This document shows, one piece after another, positions 8,485 through 17,349 of a DNA stretch of 64,000 nucleotides. Positions within the stretch are counted from its first letter, which is position 1; every line of letters starts with the position of its first letter. The notes beneath the pieces are model-generated. The model was not told where the DNA came from. It worked only from the letters and a program-made list of their open reading frames with translations, and made no database searches. The stretch comes from Accumulibacter appositus (GTDB lineage: Bacteria; Pseudomonadota; Gammaproteobacteria; Burkholderiales; Rhodocyclaceae): NCBI RefSeq assembly GCF_035440685.1, contig NZ_DAORMW010000004.1; one strand, 5' to 3'. Position numbers and translations under genes: made by a program.

Positions 8485-9195
8485 ATGAGCAAAGGGCGAC
8501 TGTATCTGATTCCTGTTCCACTCGGCCCGACCGCCGTCGCAGCGGTCCTGCCACAAACCGTACTTGCCTGCGCACGGGGACTCGGTCATTTCGTTGCCGA
8601 GAATGCCAAGTCGGCGCGCGCCTTTCTAAAGTTGCTGCCGACCGACCTGCCGGTACAAGAGATCTGGATTCAGGAACTCAACCAACACACGCCCACCAAC
8701 GAGCTAGCTGCACTTCTAGCCCCCCTACTGGCGGGTAACGACGTCGGTCTGATCTCGGAAGCCGGGTGCCCCGCAGTCGCCGACCCGGGAGCGGCGCTGG
8801 TGGCTCTGGCGCAACAGGACGGGATCCAGGTCGTGCCGATGGTCGGTCCGTCATCGATCCTGCTGGCCTTGATGGGCTCCGGACTGAGCGGCCAGCGCTT
8901 CGCCTTTCACGGCTACCTGCCAAGCGCCCCTCGCGAACGCGAAAAGCGCCTGCGGGAACTGGAGAAGGAGTCACGGCAGGGGCAGCAGACGCAGATCTTC
9001 ATCGAAACGCCCTACCGCAACCAGCAAATGCTCGAATCCCTGCTCAAGACCTGCGCCCGCGAGACCAAAGTCTGCGTCGCGACCGACCTCACTCTCGACA
9101 GCGAGCAGATCACCACTCGGCAGGTTGCGGCATGGCCGCGCCAGTCGCTACCGAATATCAATCGCCGGCCGACAGTGTTCCTGCTGCAGGCCTAG
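8485..9195 (+). CDS. SAM-dependent methyltransferase, tetrapyrrole methylase (RsmI-like) family
   Basis: 236 residues from ATG 8485 (MSKGRLYLIPVPLG); six extra codons upstream are open but the AT-rich leader and GCAAT spacing favour this start. The fold markers are the N-terminal LYLIPVPLG strand, GNDVGLISEAGCPAVADPGA (SAM-binding loop) and MVGPSSILLALMGSGLSGQRFAFHGYLP, all shared with RsmI (16S rRNA 2'-O-methyltransferase of C1402). It is shorter and more diverged than typical RsmI, so a different substrate is possible. A TATAAT at 8447-8452 overlaps the maf stop and could drive it separately. Confidence 0.8.
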   Translation: MSKGRLYLIPVPLGPTAVAAVLPQTVLACARGLGHFVAENAKSARAFLKLLPTDLPVQEIWIQELNQHTPTNELAALLAPLLAGNDVGLISEAGCPAVADPGAALVALAQQDGIQVVPMVGPSSILLALMGSGLSGQRFAFHGYLPSAPREREKRLRELEKESRQGQQTQIFIETPYRNQQMLESLLKTCARETKVCVATDLTLDSEQITTRQVAAWPRQSLPNINRRPTVFLLQA

Positions 9196-9205
9196 CAAGC
9201 GCCGG

Positions 9206-10162
9206 TCAACGGAAGGCGGGCCAGTCGATCGCGCCCAACAGGGAACCCACGCCATGCGTTGCATCGGCACGCAGGCGCTTGGCGAAACGCTCGGCAAGAT
9301 TTTCCTTGACCGTGAAGTCGACAATTCGCTCGGCCTTGATCACGTCCCGGGCCACCGACCCAACGGTACCGAAACCGTCCGCCAAACCCAGTTTAACGCT
9401 CTGCGTACCGGTCCACATCAGGCCGGTGAACATCTCCGGCGTTTCCTTCAGCCGCGTCCCGCGCCCCTTGCGAACGACCTCGATGAATTGACTGTGGATC
9501 TCGCCTAGCAAGACCTGGGCGTGATTCTTCTGCTCGGCATCCTGCGGCGAAAATGGGTCAAGGAAGCCCTTATTCACCCCGGCGGTCAGCAAGCGACGCT
9601 CGATCCCAAGCTTGTCCATAGTGCCGGTGAAACCAAAACCGTCCATCAGCACGCCGATCGAGCCGACGATGCTCGCCTTGTCGACGAAGATCTGGTCGGC
9701 TGCCACAGCCACATAGTAGCCGCCAGACGCACAGAGATCCTCGACCACCGCGTAGAGTGAAATCTGTGGATGTTTACTGCGCAGGCGACGAATTTCGTCG
9801 TGAACGATTCCCGCCTGCACCGGGCTGCCGCCCGGGCTATTCACGCGCAGCACGACGCCGGCGGTACCTTTGTCGCTAAAAGCCAGACGCAGCGCCTCGG
9901 TAATGCTCTCGGCACTGGCGTCGCCGCCGCTGGAAATGGTGCCACTGAGATGAACGAGCGCCGTATGCCGCCCGCCATCGGCAAGCGTCTCGGGATCGTC
10001 CCAGTCGACTACGAGCACCAGCACGGCGACCAGATAGGAGAAACCGAGCAGTTTGAAAAAGATTCCCCAGCGCCGCTTCACGCGCTGTTCCTGCAGCGTC
10101 GCCAAGGACAATTTCTCCAACAACTGCCGCTCCCAGTGGGGTTCATTTTCAGGACTAGTCAC
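9206..10162 (-). CDS. sppA: S49 family signal-peptide peptidase (SppA-like)
   Basis: Membrane-anchored serine protease that clears cleaved signal peptides. 318 residues: cytoplasmic N-terminus, one membrane segment (about 34-53), then the protease domain. The Ser-Lys dyad is S146 in EDLCASGGYYVA and K198 in LLTAGVNKGF, matching the spacing of the short, single-domain SppA enzymes; RVNSPGGSP is the oxyanion strand. Its ATG overlaps the Rieske gene stop by 4 bp, so it is translationally coupled and last in the rluC operon. It converges on the methylase gene with a 10 bp gap. Confidence 0.92.
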   Translation of the reverse strand: MTSPENEPHWERQLLEKLSLATLQEQRVKRRWGIFFKLLGFSYLVAVLVLVVDWDDPETLADGGRHTALVHLSGTISSGGDASAESITEALRLAFSDKGTAGVVLRVNSPGGSPVQAGIVHDEIRRLRSKHPQISLYAVVEDLCASGGYYVAVAADQIFVDKASIVGSIGVLMDGFGFTGTMDKLGIERRLLTAGVNKGFLDPFSPQDAEQKNHAQVLLGEIHSQFIEVVRKGRGTRLKETPEMFTGLMWTGTQSVKLGLADGFGTVGSVARDVIKAERIVDFTVKENLAERFAKRLRADATHGVGSLLGAIDWPAFR

Positions 10163-10518
10163 GCTTCTTGCTCGCTTGGGGTGTAGTAGATGGCGCCATC
10201 GCGCTCTTCAATCGGTAGCGGTGTCAGGCCTCTACCGTTGCAGCGGCCGCCCAGACAGCGACCGTCTTGAGGGGAATACAGCGCGCCATGTGTCGCGCAA
10301 ATCAAGTATAGCTTGGAATCATCGAAGAATTCATTGGGCTGCCAGTCCAGTTCCACGGCTACGTGGCCACACCGATTGAGGTAAGCGGCGACACGCCCAC
10401 GAAAGCGCACCGCGAACGCCGGCTCGTCGCGATCACCCATCCGGATCGTGAAACGAACGCCGGCGCCGCCGTCGATCAGATCGGCCGAGCGGCAGATCAG
10501 GCGTTCATTCGCAGCCAT
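10159..10518 (-). CDS. Rieske [2Fe-2S] ferredoxin-like protein
   Basis: 119 residues forming one Rieske domain. Cluster ligands are C50-x-H52 and C74-x2-H77, with two further cysteines (C88, C93) in SPQDGRCLGGRC. The lack of membrane segment or signal sequence points to a soluble cytosolic electron carrier; partner and substrate are unknown. It overlaps the HAD gene by 22 bp and sppA by 4 bp, an arrangement that suggests stable co-expression though no functional link is obvious. Confidence 0.88.
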   Translation of the reverse strand: MAANERLICRSADLIDGGAGVRFTIRMGDRDEPAFAVRFRGRVAAYLNRCGHVAVELDWQPNEFFDDSKLYLICATHGALYSPQDGRCLGGRCNGRGLTPLPIEERDGAIYYTPSEQEA

Positions 10519-11153
10519 TGCGCCATCTCCTCAATTTCCCGCAAACGGGCCAGTGGGCCAAGTGCGTCCAACGCTGCCGCAGGGTGCGCACCATAGGCGG
10601 CGGCCAGGCAGGCAACGCCCGCATTCCGGGCCATCAGCAGGTCGTGCGTCGTATCGCCAATCATCAGCGTCCGCTCAGGTTCGACCGACAACTCATCCAT
10701 CAACTCCTCGAGCATCTGCGGATGCGGCTTTGAAAAGCACTCGTCAGCACAGCGAGAGGCATGAAAATAGCCTCCCAGACCACTACTGCGCAAGGCACGA
10801 TCGAGTCCGAGCCGGCTCTTCCCGGTGGCTACGGCGAGCAGGAAACCGGCCGCAGCAAGTTCAGCGATCATCGCCGCGGCCCCATCAAACAGCTGCAACT
10901 CGTGATCGTGCCGCAGGTAGTGATGGCGGTAGCGGTCGACCATCAAGGGATAGCGTTCTTCGGGCAGATTCGGCACGGCGTAGCGCAGCGCATCGTGCAG
11001 GCCGAGGCCGATGACGTGCCGCGCCTGCTCGTCCGCAGGAGTCGGCAAACCGAGGTCCCTGCACGACGCCTGTATGGCGTCGACAATCGCCCCCGCCGAA
11101 TCCAGCAGGGTACCGTCCCAGTCGAATACCAGCAACTCAAACCGGCTCGCCAT
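10497..11153 (-). CDS. gph: HAD-IA hydrolase, phosphoglycolate phosphatase-like
   Basis: 218 residues. HAD motif I is DWDGTLLDS near residue 10, motif II ATGKS near 106, motif III the lysine in CFSKPHP, and motif IV MIGDTTHDLLMARNAG. This subfamily includes phosphoglycolate phosphatase and other small phosphatases, so the symbol is a best guess. It overlaps the rluC end by 17 bp and the Rieske start by 22 bp; the rluC-HAD pairing is common in betaproteobacteria. Confidence 0.82.
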   Translation of the reverse strand: MASRFELLVFDWDGTLLDSAGAIVDAIQASCRDLGLPTPADEQARHVIGLGLHDALRYAVPNLPEERYPLMVDRYRHHYLRHDHELQLFDGAAAMIAELAAAGFLLAVATGKSRLGLDRALRSSGLGGYFHASRCADECFSKPHPQMLEELMDELSVEPERTLMIGDTTHDLLMARNAGVACLAAAYGAHPAAALDALGPLARLREIEEMAQWLRMNA

Positions 11154-12129
11154 AATCCTGCCTCTCCTTCGTAGAAATAGTGCGCAGAAACTGCGTCAGG
11201 GCGCTCGGCAAGGCAGCTTCCAGCACCAGTTCACGACCGTCCAGCGGGTGCGGCAGGGCCATCTTCCAGGCGTGCAGAAACATGCGCTTCAGGCCTTCCC
11301 TTGGCAGCGTCCGATTGCGAGCGAAATCGCCGTACTTCTCGTCACCGGCGATGGGGAAACCGAGGTGCGCGAGATGCACGCGAATCTGGTGTGTCCGTCC
11401 GGTTTTCAGTTCCGCTTCAAGAAGACTGAAATGCTCCCAGCGCGCCAGCAGCCGAAAGACAGTGTGCGCCGCCTTGCCCTCATCAGCGACACGAACCCGG
11501 CGCTCGCCAGACGGCAACAGGTACTTGAGCAAGGGCAAGCGGACCTTGCGCACCGGGTCCATCCAGCGCCCGGCGACCAATACCTGATAGCGCTTGTCCG
11601 CGCCACGCTCACTACCACCGCGGGCACCGACGCGGAACATCTGGTGCAAGGCGAGCAGCACCGAGCGCTTCTTGCCGATCAGCAGCAGGCCGGAAGTCTC
11701 GCGGTCCAGACGGTGGGCGAGTTCCAGAAAGCGAGCCTGCGGCCGTTGCCGACGCAGCGCCTCGATGACCCCGAAACTCTCGCCACTCCCCCCGTGCACG
11801 GCGAGGCCTGCCGGCTTGTCGACGACCAGCAAGCCTTCGTCTTCATAGACCACCGGCAGCTGCGCCTTGAGGGCCGCCCCGTCCACGACCTCCTGCTCGA
11901 CCTGCGCCGTGCGCATCGGCGGAATGCGCACCACGTCGCCGATCTGCAGGCGATAGGATACCGCCACGCGGCGCCCGTTCACCCGCACCTGGCCGCTGCG
12001 CACGATACTGTAGACGTGGCTTTTTGGCACGCCCTTGCACTTCTTCAGCAGCAGGTTGTCCAAGCGCTGTCCATGTTCGTTCTCGGTGATCAGCTCCTGA
12101 ATCACGGAGCTTTTGCTAACTTCGGCCAT
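11137..12129 (-). CDS. rluC: 23S rRNA pseudouridine synthase (955/2504/2580)
   Basis: 330 residues. An N-terminal S4 RNA-binding domain (about 18-75, QRLDNLLLKK...VRVNGRR) precedes the RluA-type catalytic domain. The catalytic aspartate is D142 in LAHRLDRETSGLLL. Together with the position divergent from rne this matches RluC, as in E. coli where rluC and rne are also divergent. It is the first gene of a four-gene overlapping operon. The 408 bp in front of it are shared with rne. Confidence 0.93.
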   Translation of the reverse strand: MAEVSKSSVIQELITENEHGQRLDNLLLKKCKGVPKSHVYSIVRSGQVRVNGRRVAVSYRLQIGDVVRIPPMRTAQVEQEVVDGAALKAQLPVVYEDEGLLVVDKPAGLAVHGGSGESFGVIEALRRQRPQARFLELAHRLDRETSGLLLIGKKRSVLLALHQMFRVGARGGSERGADKRYQVLVAGRWMDPVRKVRLPLLKYLLPSGERRVRVADEGKAAHTVFRLLARWEHFSLLEAELKTGRTHQIRVHLAHLGFPIAGDEKYGDFARNRTLPREGLKRMFLHAWKMALPHPLDGRELVLEAALPSALTQFLRTISTKERQDYGEPV

Positions 12130-12537
12130 TTTGAATATACTTCTCTCGTTTTGCGTCTAGAGTTGAAAGAGGCGCTGACCCGTGAGACCGTCCAGCGGCG
12201 CCGATTCTAAAGCAATTGCGACGCACTTTCCGGCAGGCCTCAGCCGCCTCGCTTGCGCCAATCTGCGCAAGATCACTCAACGCGAATCACCTGGTTAAGT
12301 ACGCTCACCACTAAGTAGCGATACTACTTGAACTGCGCGCGCCCAGCACCTGCGAACCGCCCCAGGCAGATTCCGGAGTCCTTGAATTTCAAAGGCCAGA
12401 CGACTAAGCAAGTCGGCGAGCTAGCCCTATTAGTTGCCCTATCGGAGAGCCCCTCAAGCAACCCACCAAACAACTAATCCGTCGCTGCCTGGAGCAGGCA
12501 AAGCCCTCGTGAGAGCGCGTGGGAGCCAAAAATTATT
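12130..12537. promoter_or_regulatory. 408 bp rluC-rne divergent region with long rne leader
   Basis: No convincing coding frame is present. In E. coli the rne mRNA carries a leader of about 360 nt that RNase E itself senses for feedback control, and rluC is divergent in the same way. The gap here has the right size and arrangement for such control. I see several short inverted repeats but cannot fold the leader reliably; a promoter position is not assigned. Confidence 0.4.
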
Positions 12538-15500
12538 ATGAAACGCATGCTTTTTAACGCGACACAGGCCGAGGAACTGCGTGTTGCCATTGTCGACGGT
12601 CAGAAACTCATCGATCTCGACATTGAATCGGCCGCCAAGGAACAGAAAAAGAGCAACATTTATAAAGCGGTCATTACCCGCATCGAGCCCAGCCTAGAAG
12701 CGGCATTCGTCGATTACGGCTCCGAACGGCACGGCTTTCTGTCCTTCAAGGAAGTCTCCCGCGCCTTCTTCCAGCCGGGTGTCGAAGCGAGCCGCGCGAC
12801 GATCAAGGAAGCACTTCGCGAAGGCCAGGAACTGATCGTCCAGGTTGATAAGGACGAGCGTGGCAACAAGGGTGCAGCGCTGACGACCTTCGTCAGTCTC
12901 GCCGGCCGCTATCTGGTACTGATGCCGAACAACCCCCGCGGCGGCGGCGTCTCGCGCCGTGTCGAGGGAAACGAGCGCGCCGAACTGCGCGAGGTAATGG
13001 ATCAGCTGGACGTGCCGCAGGGCATGAGCCTTATCGCCCGCACGGCGGCCATCGGCCGCAATGCCGAAGAACTGCAATGGGATCTCAACTACCTGTTGCA
13101 GTTGTGGAAAGCAATCGAGGGCGCCGCTCAGCAGCAGAAGGGGGCCTTCCTGATCTACCAGGAAGGTAGCTTGGTGATCCGCGCCATTCGTGACTACTTT
13201 CAACCGGATATTGGCGAAATCCTGATCGATACCGACGATGTCTTCGAACAGGCGGGTCAGTTCATGGCGCATGTGATGCCCGGGACGGTCAACCGCATCA
13301 AGCGCTATCACGACGATGTGCCGCTCTTCTCGCGCTTCCAGATCGAGCACCAGATCGAATCCGCCTACTCGCGCCAGGTCGGCCTGCCGTCGGGTGGCGC
13401 CATCGTCATCGACCATACCGAGGCCCTGGTGTCGATCGACGTTAACTCGGGACGCTCGACACGTGGCGCCGACATCGAAGAAACGGCGCTGAAAACCAAC
13501 CTCGAAGCAGCCGAAGAAGTGGCCCGCCAGTTGCGCCTGCGCGACCTCGGCGGCCTTATCGTCATCGACTTCATCGATATGGAAAGCCAGCGCAGCCAGC
13601 GTGACGTCGAAAACCGTGTTCGTGACGCGCTACGCTTTGACCGTGCGCGCGTGCAGACCGGCAAGATCAGCCGCTTCGGCCTGCTCGAACTGTCGCGTCA
13701 GCGCCTGCGCCCGGCGCTCGCCGAAACCAGCTACATCGCCTGCCCGCGTTGCTCGGGGACTGGCCACATCCGCAGCACCGAATCGGCGGCCCTGCATATC
13801 CTGCGGATTCTTGAAGAAGAAGCAATGAAGGACAACACGGCAGCGGTACATACCCAGGTACCGGTTGACGTGGCCACCTTCCTGCTCAACGAAAAGCGCA
13901 CCGATGTCCAGGCGGTCGAGCAGCGGCACAAGGTAACCATCCTGCTGATTCCGAACATGCACCTCGAGACACCACAGCACACCATCGTCCGCGTGCGCCA
14001 GGATGAAATGGTCAACGACGAACAGCTGCAGCCTTCGTACCGCATGGTGGACATGCCGACCGCAGACGACAGCAGCGTGACGGCCGCCGCCGCTGACGCC
14101 AAGGCATCGCGCCCGGAGGCTGCAATCAAGGGCATTACCTCGTCGCAGCCAGCCCCGATGCGTGCTGAAGTGCTGCCCCCGACAAGCGAAACGCCAGCCA
14201 GCACCGCAAGTGGCTTCCTGAACAGAATTGTTTCCTGGTTCCAGCGGAAGACGGAAGCGGTACCAGCCGAACCGGCGCCGGCACCGGCAAGGCCGGCCCG
14301 TACGGCTAGCTCAGCACGCGACTCGCAGCGCGAACCCCGCCGCAACGCTCGCACCAACCGTCGCGACGAAACGCGCGAAGCGCCTGCGCCACGCGCCAAT
14401 CGTGAGCAGCACGAAGCTGCGGTGCAACAGAACGCGCCGCAGACACGGTCGGAACCGCCGCGCACTCGCGAACCGCGAGAGCCCCGTGAGCCCCGTGAGC
14501 CCCGTCGCGGGCGTGGCGACGCACGCGGCGAGCGCAAGGACCAGACGGCCCCGCCTCAGGATGCCGAGGCCCAGGCCACGGTACAAGCAGTGCACGCACC
14601 GCGCCCGAACAGTCCCGCTCCTGAACAGGCGAACGGCGAGAGCGCTAGCACCCCCCGTCGCCGCGGGCGTCGCGGTGGGCGCCGCGAGCGCGGCGAGAAA
14701 ACCGAGAACCAAGTCGATCTCGCGAACAGCGAAAAGTCAGCAAACAGCGCCGTAGCCGCTGGCGCGACGCCCGTAAGCACTGCACCCGTAGCCGCCGAGC
14801 AACAACAAGCCGCCAGCGCGCCAAGCACCGCAGCGCCCGAGAGCGTCGCGGTCGTGCCGGTCGCCACCGAACAAACCCGGCCGACGCTTGCCGAAGAAGT
14901 CGTCGCCCCGGTCGCCCCAGCGGTCGCTGCCGACGCCCCCCCCGCCGCGGCGGCCCCGGCGGCTCCGACGGCTCCCGCCGCCCCCTCGCCGGCCGTGGCG
15001 GCAGAGCTTGACGCATCCCCGGCATCTTTGCCAACCACCTCCAGCGAAGCTGAAGTCGCTGCGGTAGAGCAAGACGTCGCGCCTACCCCCCAGGCCGCGA
15101 GCGACGGGCTCAACGCGAGTTCGCCCGAAGCAAGCACCACCACAGCCGCGACAAGCGCCCCCGGAGCCGCCGCCGTGGCCGAAACGCCAGCGGCCGTCGA
15201 ACAACCGCTCGCAGCAACGCCCGCGCTCACAGCAACGCCCGTTATCGAAGCGGCCTCCGTGGCTGAAGTGCCGGTGAGCGCTGAGCCGTCGCCGGCAGCA
15301 GAAGTACCGGCGGTGCTAGACAGCCCGGCGCTGGCACCCGACTTGCTCGAGTCCGCTTCGCAGGCACCAGCCATCTCGGCAGCGGACGCGCGCAGTGAGC
15401 TGGTGATGATCGAAACGAACACCGACAAGGCGCAGTCATGGCAAGCCGAGGAAGCAACCGAAGCGGCAGCGGCCAGCAAGCCACGCCGCAAACGCGCTCC

Positions 15501-15552
15501 CGCGGTCGCAGCCGCTGAGGAACCACTGGTGATGGTCGAAACGCAGAAGTAG
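12538..15552 (+). CDS. rne: ribonuclease E
   Basis: Endoribonuclease that initiates mRNA decay and processes rRNA and tRNA; core of the degradosome. 1004 residues. The catalytic half (1 to about 500) holds an S1 domain (about 36-120), the DNase-I-like motif with magnesium ligands D301 (SIDVNSG) and D344 (VIDFIDM), and the zinc-link cysteines C402 and C405 (ACPRCSGTGH). Beyond about residue 500 the protein is disordered: an Arg-rich segment with REPREPREPR repeats (about 640-665), a second basic RRRGRRGGRRERG patch near 705-720, then about 270 residues of Ala/Pro/Val/Glu low complexity. The basic patches are likely RNA-binding and the tail may scaffold partners. ATG 12538 gives the conserved start MKRMLFNATQAEELRVAIVDG. 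Confidence 0.96.
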   Translation: MKRMLFNATQAEELRVAIVDGQKLIDLDIESAAKEQKKSNIYKAVITRIEPSLEAAFVDYGSERHGFLSFKEVSRAFFQPGVEASRATIKEALREGQELIVQVDKDERGNKGAALTTFVSLAGRYLVLMPNNPRGGGVSRRVEGNERAELREVMDQLDVPQGMSLIARTAAIGRNAEELQWDLNYLLQLWKAIEGAAQQQKGAFLIYQEGSLVIRAIRDYFQPDIGEILIDTDDVFEQAGQFMAHVMPGTVNRIKRYHDDVPLFSRFQIEHQIESAYSRQVGLPSGGAIVIDHTEALVSIDVNSGRSTRGADIEETALKTNLEAAEEVARQLRLRDLGGLIVIDFIDMESQRSQRDVENRVRDALRFDRARVQTGKISRFGLLELSRQRLRPALAETSYIACPRCSGTGHIRSTESAALHILRILEEEAMKDNTAAVHTQVPVDVATFLLNEKRTDVQAVEQRHKVTILLIPNMHLETPQHTIVRVRQDEMVNDEQLQPSYRMVDMPTADDSSVTAAAADAKASRPEAAIKGITSSQPAPMRAEVLPPTSETPASTASGFLNRIVSWFQRKTEAVPAEPAPAPARPARTASSARDSQREPRRNARTNRRDETREAPAPRANREQHEAAVQQNAPQTRSEPPRTREPREPREPREPRRGRGDARGERKDQTAPPQDAEAQATVQAVHAPRPNSPAPEQANGESASTPRRRGRRGGRRERGEKTENQVDLANSEKSANSAVAAGATPVSTAPVAAEQQQAASAPSTAAPESVAVVPVATEQTRPTLAEEVVAPVAPAVAADAPPAAAAPAAPTAPAAPSPAVAAELDASPASLPTTSSEAEVAAVEQDVAPTPQAASDGLNASSPEASTTTAATSAPGAAAVAETPAAVEQPLAATPALTATPVIEAASVAEVPVSAEPSPAAEVPAVLDSPALAPDLLESASQAPAISAADARSELVMIETNTDKAQSWQAEEATEAAAASKPRRKRAPAVAAAEEPLVMVETQK

Positions 15553-16110
15553 GCAGCTCGTTTGGCCGCATTTGCCGCGAACGGTCATGACACATGAACA
15601 CACCCCAGATCATGAAAGTCATGGCCGTTTCCCCTCTCGCTTGCAGTGCGCATGCCGGCTTGCACACCGGAATCGCGCGCCGGGCAAGGCGCATGCGCCC
15701 TGAATTCCTCGTCTCACCCCCGGCCCTTGTCGCACACGGGGAGAAGCAAGGTTCGCGAGTCGCCTACGCGCCTTTTACATTGAGGGTCGGAGCTTCTCGC
15801 CGCCAGGGTACATGAAGCCATGCTTGATGCGCTCTGACCCGCCCCTCGCCGAGCGTAGCCACACCGCAACGCGCACGCGCGGCGGGCCGACCAGACATGC
15901 CAAAAGCCTGTGGGCCTGGCTTGCCTGGCCCGCAGGCTGCATAATTCTTCCCTAGTTTTCCCCTTATACTTGCGCTTTTCGCGGGCAGTTTCCCTTCCCG
16001 CGACCAGCAGGAAACGTGGCCGAGGCTTGCCCTATCGATCATTCTCGGTGACTTCGGGAAGTTCCTGAGCAACAGCCAGCCACTACAACTGTCCCCAAGC
16101 AGGAGCCGTC
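15553..16110. other. 558 bp without a convincing gene
   Basis: Holds the first copy of the dispersed repeat (from 15580). A 102-codon minus-strand frame at 15764-16072 is open but has no recognisable domain, no good ribosome site and overlaps the repeat, so I do not call it. The last 100 bp before the RND adaptor presumably contain its promoter; the CAAGCAGGAGCCGTC just before 16111 supplies the ribosome site. Confidence 0.5.
15580..15792 (+). repeat. dispersed intergenic repeat, copy 1
   Basis: Begins with an inverted repeat, AACGGTCATGAC (15580-15591) and GTCATGGCCGTT (15618-15629), with one mismatch. About 90 bp later (15711-15792) comes a second block, including a GGGGAGAAG element and a TTTACATTGAGGG end, which matches copy 2 at 43971-44110 in order. 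The block between the two parts is longer here than in copy 2. It directly follows rne and may also act as its terminator or mRNA stabiliser. Confidence 0.6.
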
Positions 16111-17343
16111 ATGACCTCTACCCCATTCTACTTCTCACTCGCGCGTCGTCGTGCCCTCGGGGTTACGGCTGCCGGCCTGGCCAGCGTCGCCCTGCTACTC
16201 GCGGCAGGCTGTGGTAAGAAGGAAGAGGCAGCACCGCCCGCGCCGCCGAACGTCGAAGTCGTCACCGTAGCGCAGAAGGACGTGCCGATCTACGAGGAGT
16301 GGATCGGCTCGCTGGACGGGGATGTCAATGCCGTGATCCGTCCGCAGGTCACCGGCTACTTGATAAAACAGAACTACACCGAAGGCGACTGGGTCAAGAA
16401 GGGTCAGTTGCTTTTCCAGATCGACCCACGCACGTTCCAGGCGGCCGTCGACCAGGCCAAGGGATTGCGGGCTCAACAGCGCGCGCTCTACCAGACGGCC
16501 AAGGCAAATCTCAAGCGAGTCAAACCTCTGGCGGCCAAGAACGCCCTCAGCCAGAAGGATCTGGACGACACTACCGGCGCCGAATTGTCGGCCAAGGCCT
16601 CCCTTGAAGCCGCCGAAGCCTCGCTGGAGAACGCGAAACTCAATCTCAGCTTCACCCGCATCACCTCCCCGATCGCGGGCATTGCCGGCATCGCCAAGGC
16701 GCAAATCGGCGACCTGCTGAGCCCGAGCATGCCAACCGAGCTAACGACCGTATCGACCGTCGACCCGATCAAGGTCTATATCAATATCAGCGAACGCGAG
16801 TATCTCGTCCTCGCCAGGGCAGTCCAGGCCGAAGGCAAGAGACCGGAGCAGGTCCCCCTGGAACTGATCCTGGTAGACGGCTCGACCTACCCGCACGAGG
16901 GTCGTTTCTCGGTCCTCGACCGACAGGTCGACACCACGACTGGCACCTTCAAAGGCGCCGCCCTCTTCCCGAACCCCGACAGGCTGCTCCGCCCGGGTCA
17001 ATACGGTCGCATCAGAGCGAGGATGGCGATCGAAAAAGGAGCGTTGCTGGTACCACAGCGAGCGGTTACTGAAATCCAGGGCAAATACCTGCTCGCCGTC
17101 GTCGGCGCCGACAACAAAGTTGCCATCCGCCCGGTGACTGTCGGCAACCGTATCGGATCGGACTGGATCATCGCCAGCGGCCTGAAGCCCGGCGACAAGG
17201 TGATCGCCGAAGGCACGCAGAAGGTCAAGGATGGCAGCACGGTCAATCCGCAGCCCTTCGAGGCGGCGGCGCCGGCTGACGGCAAGGAGGCCACTGGGCC
17301 CGCGGAAAAGCCAGCGGCGCCTGCGCCCGAAAGCAAGGGGTAA
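16111..17343 (+). CDS. RND efflux periplasmic adaptor (AcrA/MexA-type) lipoprotein
   Basis: Membrane-fusion protein of a tripartite pump. 410 residues; a signal peptide ends in the lipobox LLAAGC with the lipidated cysteine at 34. Barrel-sandwich/lipoyl half-motifs (VTGYLIKQNYTEGDWVKKGQLLFQIDP and the matching SPIAGIAGIAKAQIGDLLSP) flank a coiled-coil hairpin (about 100-175), followed by beta-barrel and membrane-proximal domains. The C-terminus is Ala/Pro rich. It is the first gene of a three-gene operon, 6 bp before the pump gene. No adjacent TetR/MarR-type regulator is present. Confidence 0.94.
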   Translation: MTSTPFYFSLARRRALGVTAAGLASVALLLAAGCGKKEEAAPPAPPNVEVVTVAQKDVPIYEEWIGSLDGDVNAVIRPQVTGYLIKQNYTEGDWVKKGQLLFQIDPRTFQAAVDQAKGLRAQQRALYQTAKANLKRVKPLAAKNALSQKDLDDTTGAELSAKASLEAAEASLENAKLNLSFTRITSPIAGIAGIAKAQIGDLLSPSMPTELTTVSTVDPIKVYINISEREYLVLARAVQAEGKRPEQVPLELILVDGSTYPHEGRFSVLDRQVDTTTGTFKGAALFPNPDRLLRPGQYGRIRARMAIEKGALLVPQRAVTEIQGKYLLAVVGADNKVAIRPVTVGNRIGSDWIIASGLKPGDKVIAEGTQKVKDGSTVNPQPFEAAAPADGKEATGPAEKPAAPAPESKG

Positions 17344-17349
17344 GCAGCC

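Noticed and set aside
14556..15491. Ser/Ala-rich minus-strand frame of 311 codons
   Set aside because: Mirror of the Ala/Pro low-complexity tail of RNase E.
15764..16072. 102-codon minus-strand frame
   Set aside because: No domain, no ribosome site, and it runs into the dispersed repeat.
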